DNA of 64,000 nucleotides from Amyelois transitella (lineage: Eukaryota > Arthropoda > Insecta > Lepidoptera > Pyralidae), in contig NC_083536.1 in assembly GCF_032362555.1 (NCBI RefSeq), positions 3,658,001 through 3,722,000 of the forward strand, given 5' to 3'. The notes under the pieces were generated by a model. It saw only the letters and a program-made list of their open reading frames with translations. It did no database searches and was not told the DNA's origin. Below, piece after piece: positions 62,513-64,000 of this stretch (positions within the stretch are counted from its first letter, which is position 1; each line of letters opens with the position of its first letter). The position numbers and the translations under genes were made by a program.

Positions 62513-64000
62513 TGGAATAGTGTAAGAGAAGTATTGAAAGTTACCAAGCCAAATGAGAAGATTATTATGTTAGGTGATTTTAATGGATGGGTGGGTGTAA
62601 AGCGTGATGGATATGAAAAGGTGCTTGGTGCGTTTGGTGACGAAAAGGTGAATGATAATGGAAGAAGTGTATTAGAAATTTGTCTAGAGTGGGATCTTTT
62701 TGTGTCGAACTCAATGTTTCAACATAAAGAGATCCACACCTACACAAGAGTGGAAGGTATTTTAAAAAGTATGATAGACTTTGTGATTGTAGATGAAAGA
62801 TTGAAGAACAAAGTGCTGGATACCCGTGCATATCGCGGTGCTGGCATTGACTCGGACCATTTACTGGTGATATCCCGGATAAGGGGTATCTTCAATCGCT
62901 GGCGGCACAGGGTAAGGGAGCAAACCAGCGCTTTGGAAAGAGTAAAAGTAGAAAATTTGCAAGATATGGATGTAGGTAAGAAGTATATTAATAGACTGAA
63001 GGATGAATTTGAAGATTTAGATGAAATGAGCGATATTGAAGATGGATGGAAGGAATTTAAAGAAAGAATTGTGAAAGTAGCTGTTGAAGTGTGTGGTGTA
63101 AGTAGAAGAAGGAAAGGAAAAAATCACAAAAATGCGTGGATGAGTAAAGATGTGCAAGAACTTGTGCGATTAAAGAAGAAAGCATGGCTGGATTTGTTAG
63201 CAGCAAAAGCTAACTTAAGAATGCAAGAGGTTATAGATGAAGATGTGAATGAAGCACGTAAGGAATATAAGAAAATGAAAGATTTGGTTAAGAAAGCTGT
63301 GATTAGAAAGAAAGAAGAGTATAAAGAGGATTTTGATAAAAGGCTATCAGAAGACTTTCAGTCAAATCTGAAAGTATTCTGGAAATCCGTAAGGTCAGCC
63401 CGAGGAAATACTATAACCAGAGAGCTGACTAGGATCAGATGCCAGGATGGTAGCGTTGTGAAAGGAGAAGAATGTGTACTAAAGATATGGAAGGACTATT
63501 TTGAAAGTTTATTTGAAAAAAAGGAAGGAAATAAGAAAGATTTCTGCTATAGCGAAGAAAAAGAGAATGAGATGGAAGGCGAAATTGAAATGTTCGAAAT
63601 TGTGGAAGCACTTAAGAGTATGAAAGCGGGAAAGGCTGCTGGGTGTGATAGAGTGTCGGTCGAGATGCTTAAAGCAGGAAAAGGCGTAGTAGCTAGTCAG
63701 TTGTACTGCCTTTTCAATTTGTGTTGGAGAAGCGGCCGAGTACCAAAAGATTGGTGTAAGGCTGTTATCGTGCCACTTTACAAAGGAAAAGGGTCACAGC
63801 TGGACTGCAAAAATTATCGTGGTATAAGCCTGCTTAGCGTCGTCGGCAAATTGTATGCTAAGGTATTGATTAATAGAGTCAGGAATGAAACTGATGACAA
63901 AATATGGGATGCTCAAGCGGGATTTCGAAAGGGAATGGGATGTACTGATCAGGTCTTTTCCTTGCGGTGCATAGCCGAAAAGTTTTTGGCCAAGAGTCAA
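62513..64000 (+). CDS. RTE-type LINE ORF, open to the window edge
   Basis: A single frame of 496 codons without a stop from 62513 (a TAG precedes it) to the last base. It enters within the endonuclease (VLGDFNG-like MLGDFNGWVG, then IDFVIVDERLKN and IDSDHLL), has a Lys/Glu-rich linker and then RT blocks (KAAGCDRVSVEMLK, CKAVIVPLYKGKG, CKNYRGISLLSVVGKLYAKVL, WDAQAGFRKGMGCTDQVF). Start and catalytic YADD are outside the visible part. It may belong to an intact element continuing to the right. Confidence 0.85.

Noticed and set aside
63794..64000. 68-codon minus-strand frame at the window end
   Set aside because: Antisense of the open RTE frame.
1..64000. Host protein-coding genes, tRNA or rRNA genes
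   Set aside because: None recognised on either strand; every supported coding stretch belongs to a mobile element, apart from the unknown spliced gene in the Polinton.

Overview
The window looks like a transposon graveyard from an insect genome, most probably a moth or butterfly. The case for Lepidoptera rests on Helitrons that start with TC and end in a hairpin plus CTAG, with a (CTGT)n tract near the 5' end; on a SINE with a (TATG)n tail; on several insect LINE families; and on mariner, Polinton and Gypsy copies. The lepidopteran assignment is from memory of these families, not from a search. I recognise no ordinary host gene, no rRNA or tRNA gene and no CRISPR array. Almost every coding stretch belongs to a mobile element, usually broken by frameshifts or by another element.

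Layout. 1-1960: Helitrons. 1961-17756: a Polinton/Maverick (virus-like DNA transposon). Its DNA polymerase B gene, on the plus strand, is cut into three pieces by Helitrons at 2681-4481 and 4950-8612; the latter itself carries a nested Helitron. A small spliced gene of unknown function follows at 11353-12108. Minus-strand genes then run through an unknown protein, major capsid, a small basic protein, minor capsid, cysteine protease, a PLA2-like protein, integrase with chromodomain and two small conserved proteins. 17757-23215: a minus-strand LINE with a roughly 265-bp (TATTC)n tail and a mariner inside it. 23216-27262: two plus-strand LINE fragments, the second interrupted by a second mariner and by a 5'-truncated R1-like LINE with a 14-bp target duplication. 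27263-31646: a decayed plus-strand LINE. 32832-38293: a nearly full-length minus-strand LINE with both main ORFs open. 39717-44876: a Gypsy element with 115-bp LTRs and a 5-bp target duplication, inserted in another LINE and itself carrying a Helitron that carries a SINE. 47984-49450: a short Helitron and a Tc1-like remnant. 49750-55905: a LINE split by a spliced DDE/SWIM DNA transposon at 51427-55389. 56080-58905: an RTE LINE fused to a LINE 3' fragment. 58958-61351: an older Helitron with much of its Pif1-like helicase. 61692-64000: a truncated SINE, a Gypsy integrase tail and an RTE LINE whose frame stays open to the window edge.

How the parts relate. The Helitron copies explain each other. 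The old copy at 58958-61351 still has its own 3' end. The young copies carry instead a 266-267-bp short Helitron inserted at an A/T step near that end, and all of them now terminate with the short element's hairpin and CTAG. The younger copies also keep a small helicase fragment and share a palindrome. The Polinton is recognisable as an old virus-like element, with replication, integration, maturation and capsid genes present but damaged by at least four frame breaks and the Helitron insertions.

The observations I would follow first are the Helitron with the replaced 3' end, the two-exon-repeat spliced gene in the Polinton, the DDE transposase with duplicated zinc-binding exons and a SWIM finger, and the membrane-protein-like frame between the two ORFs of the intact LINE.
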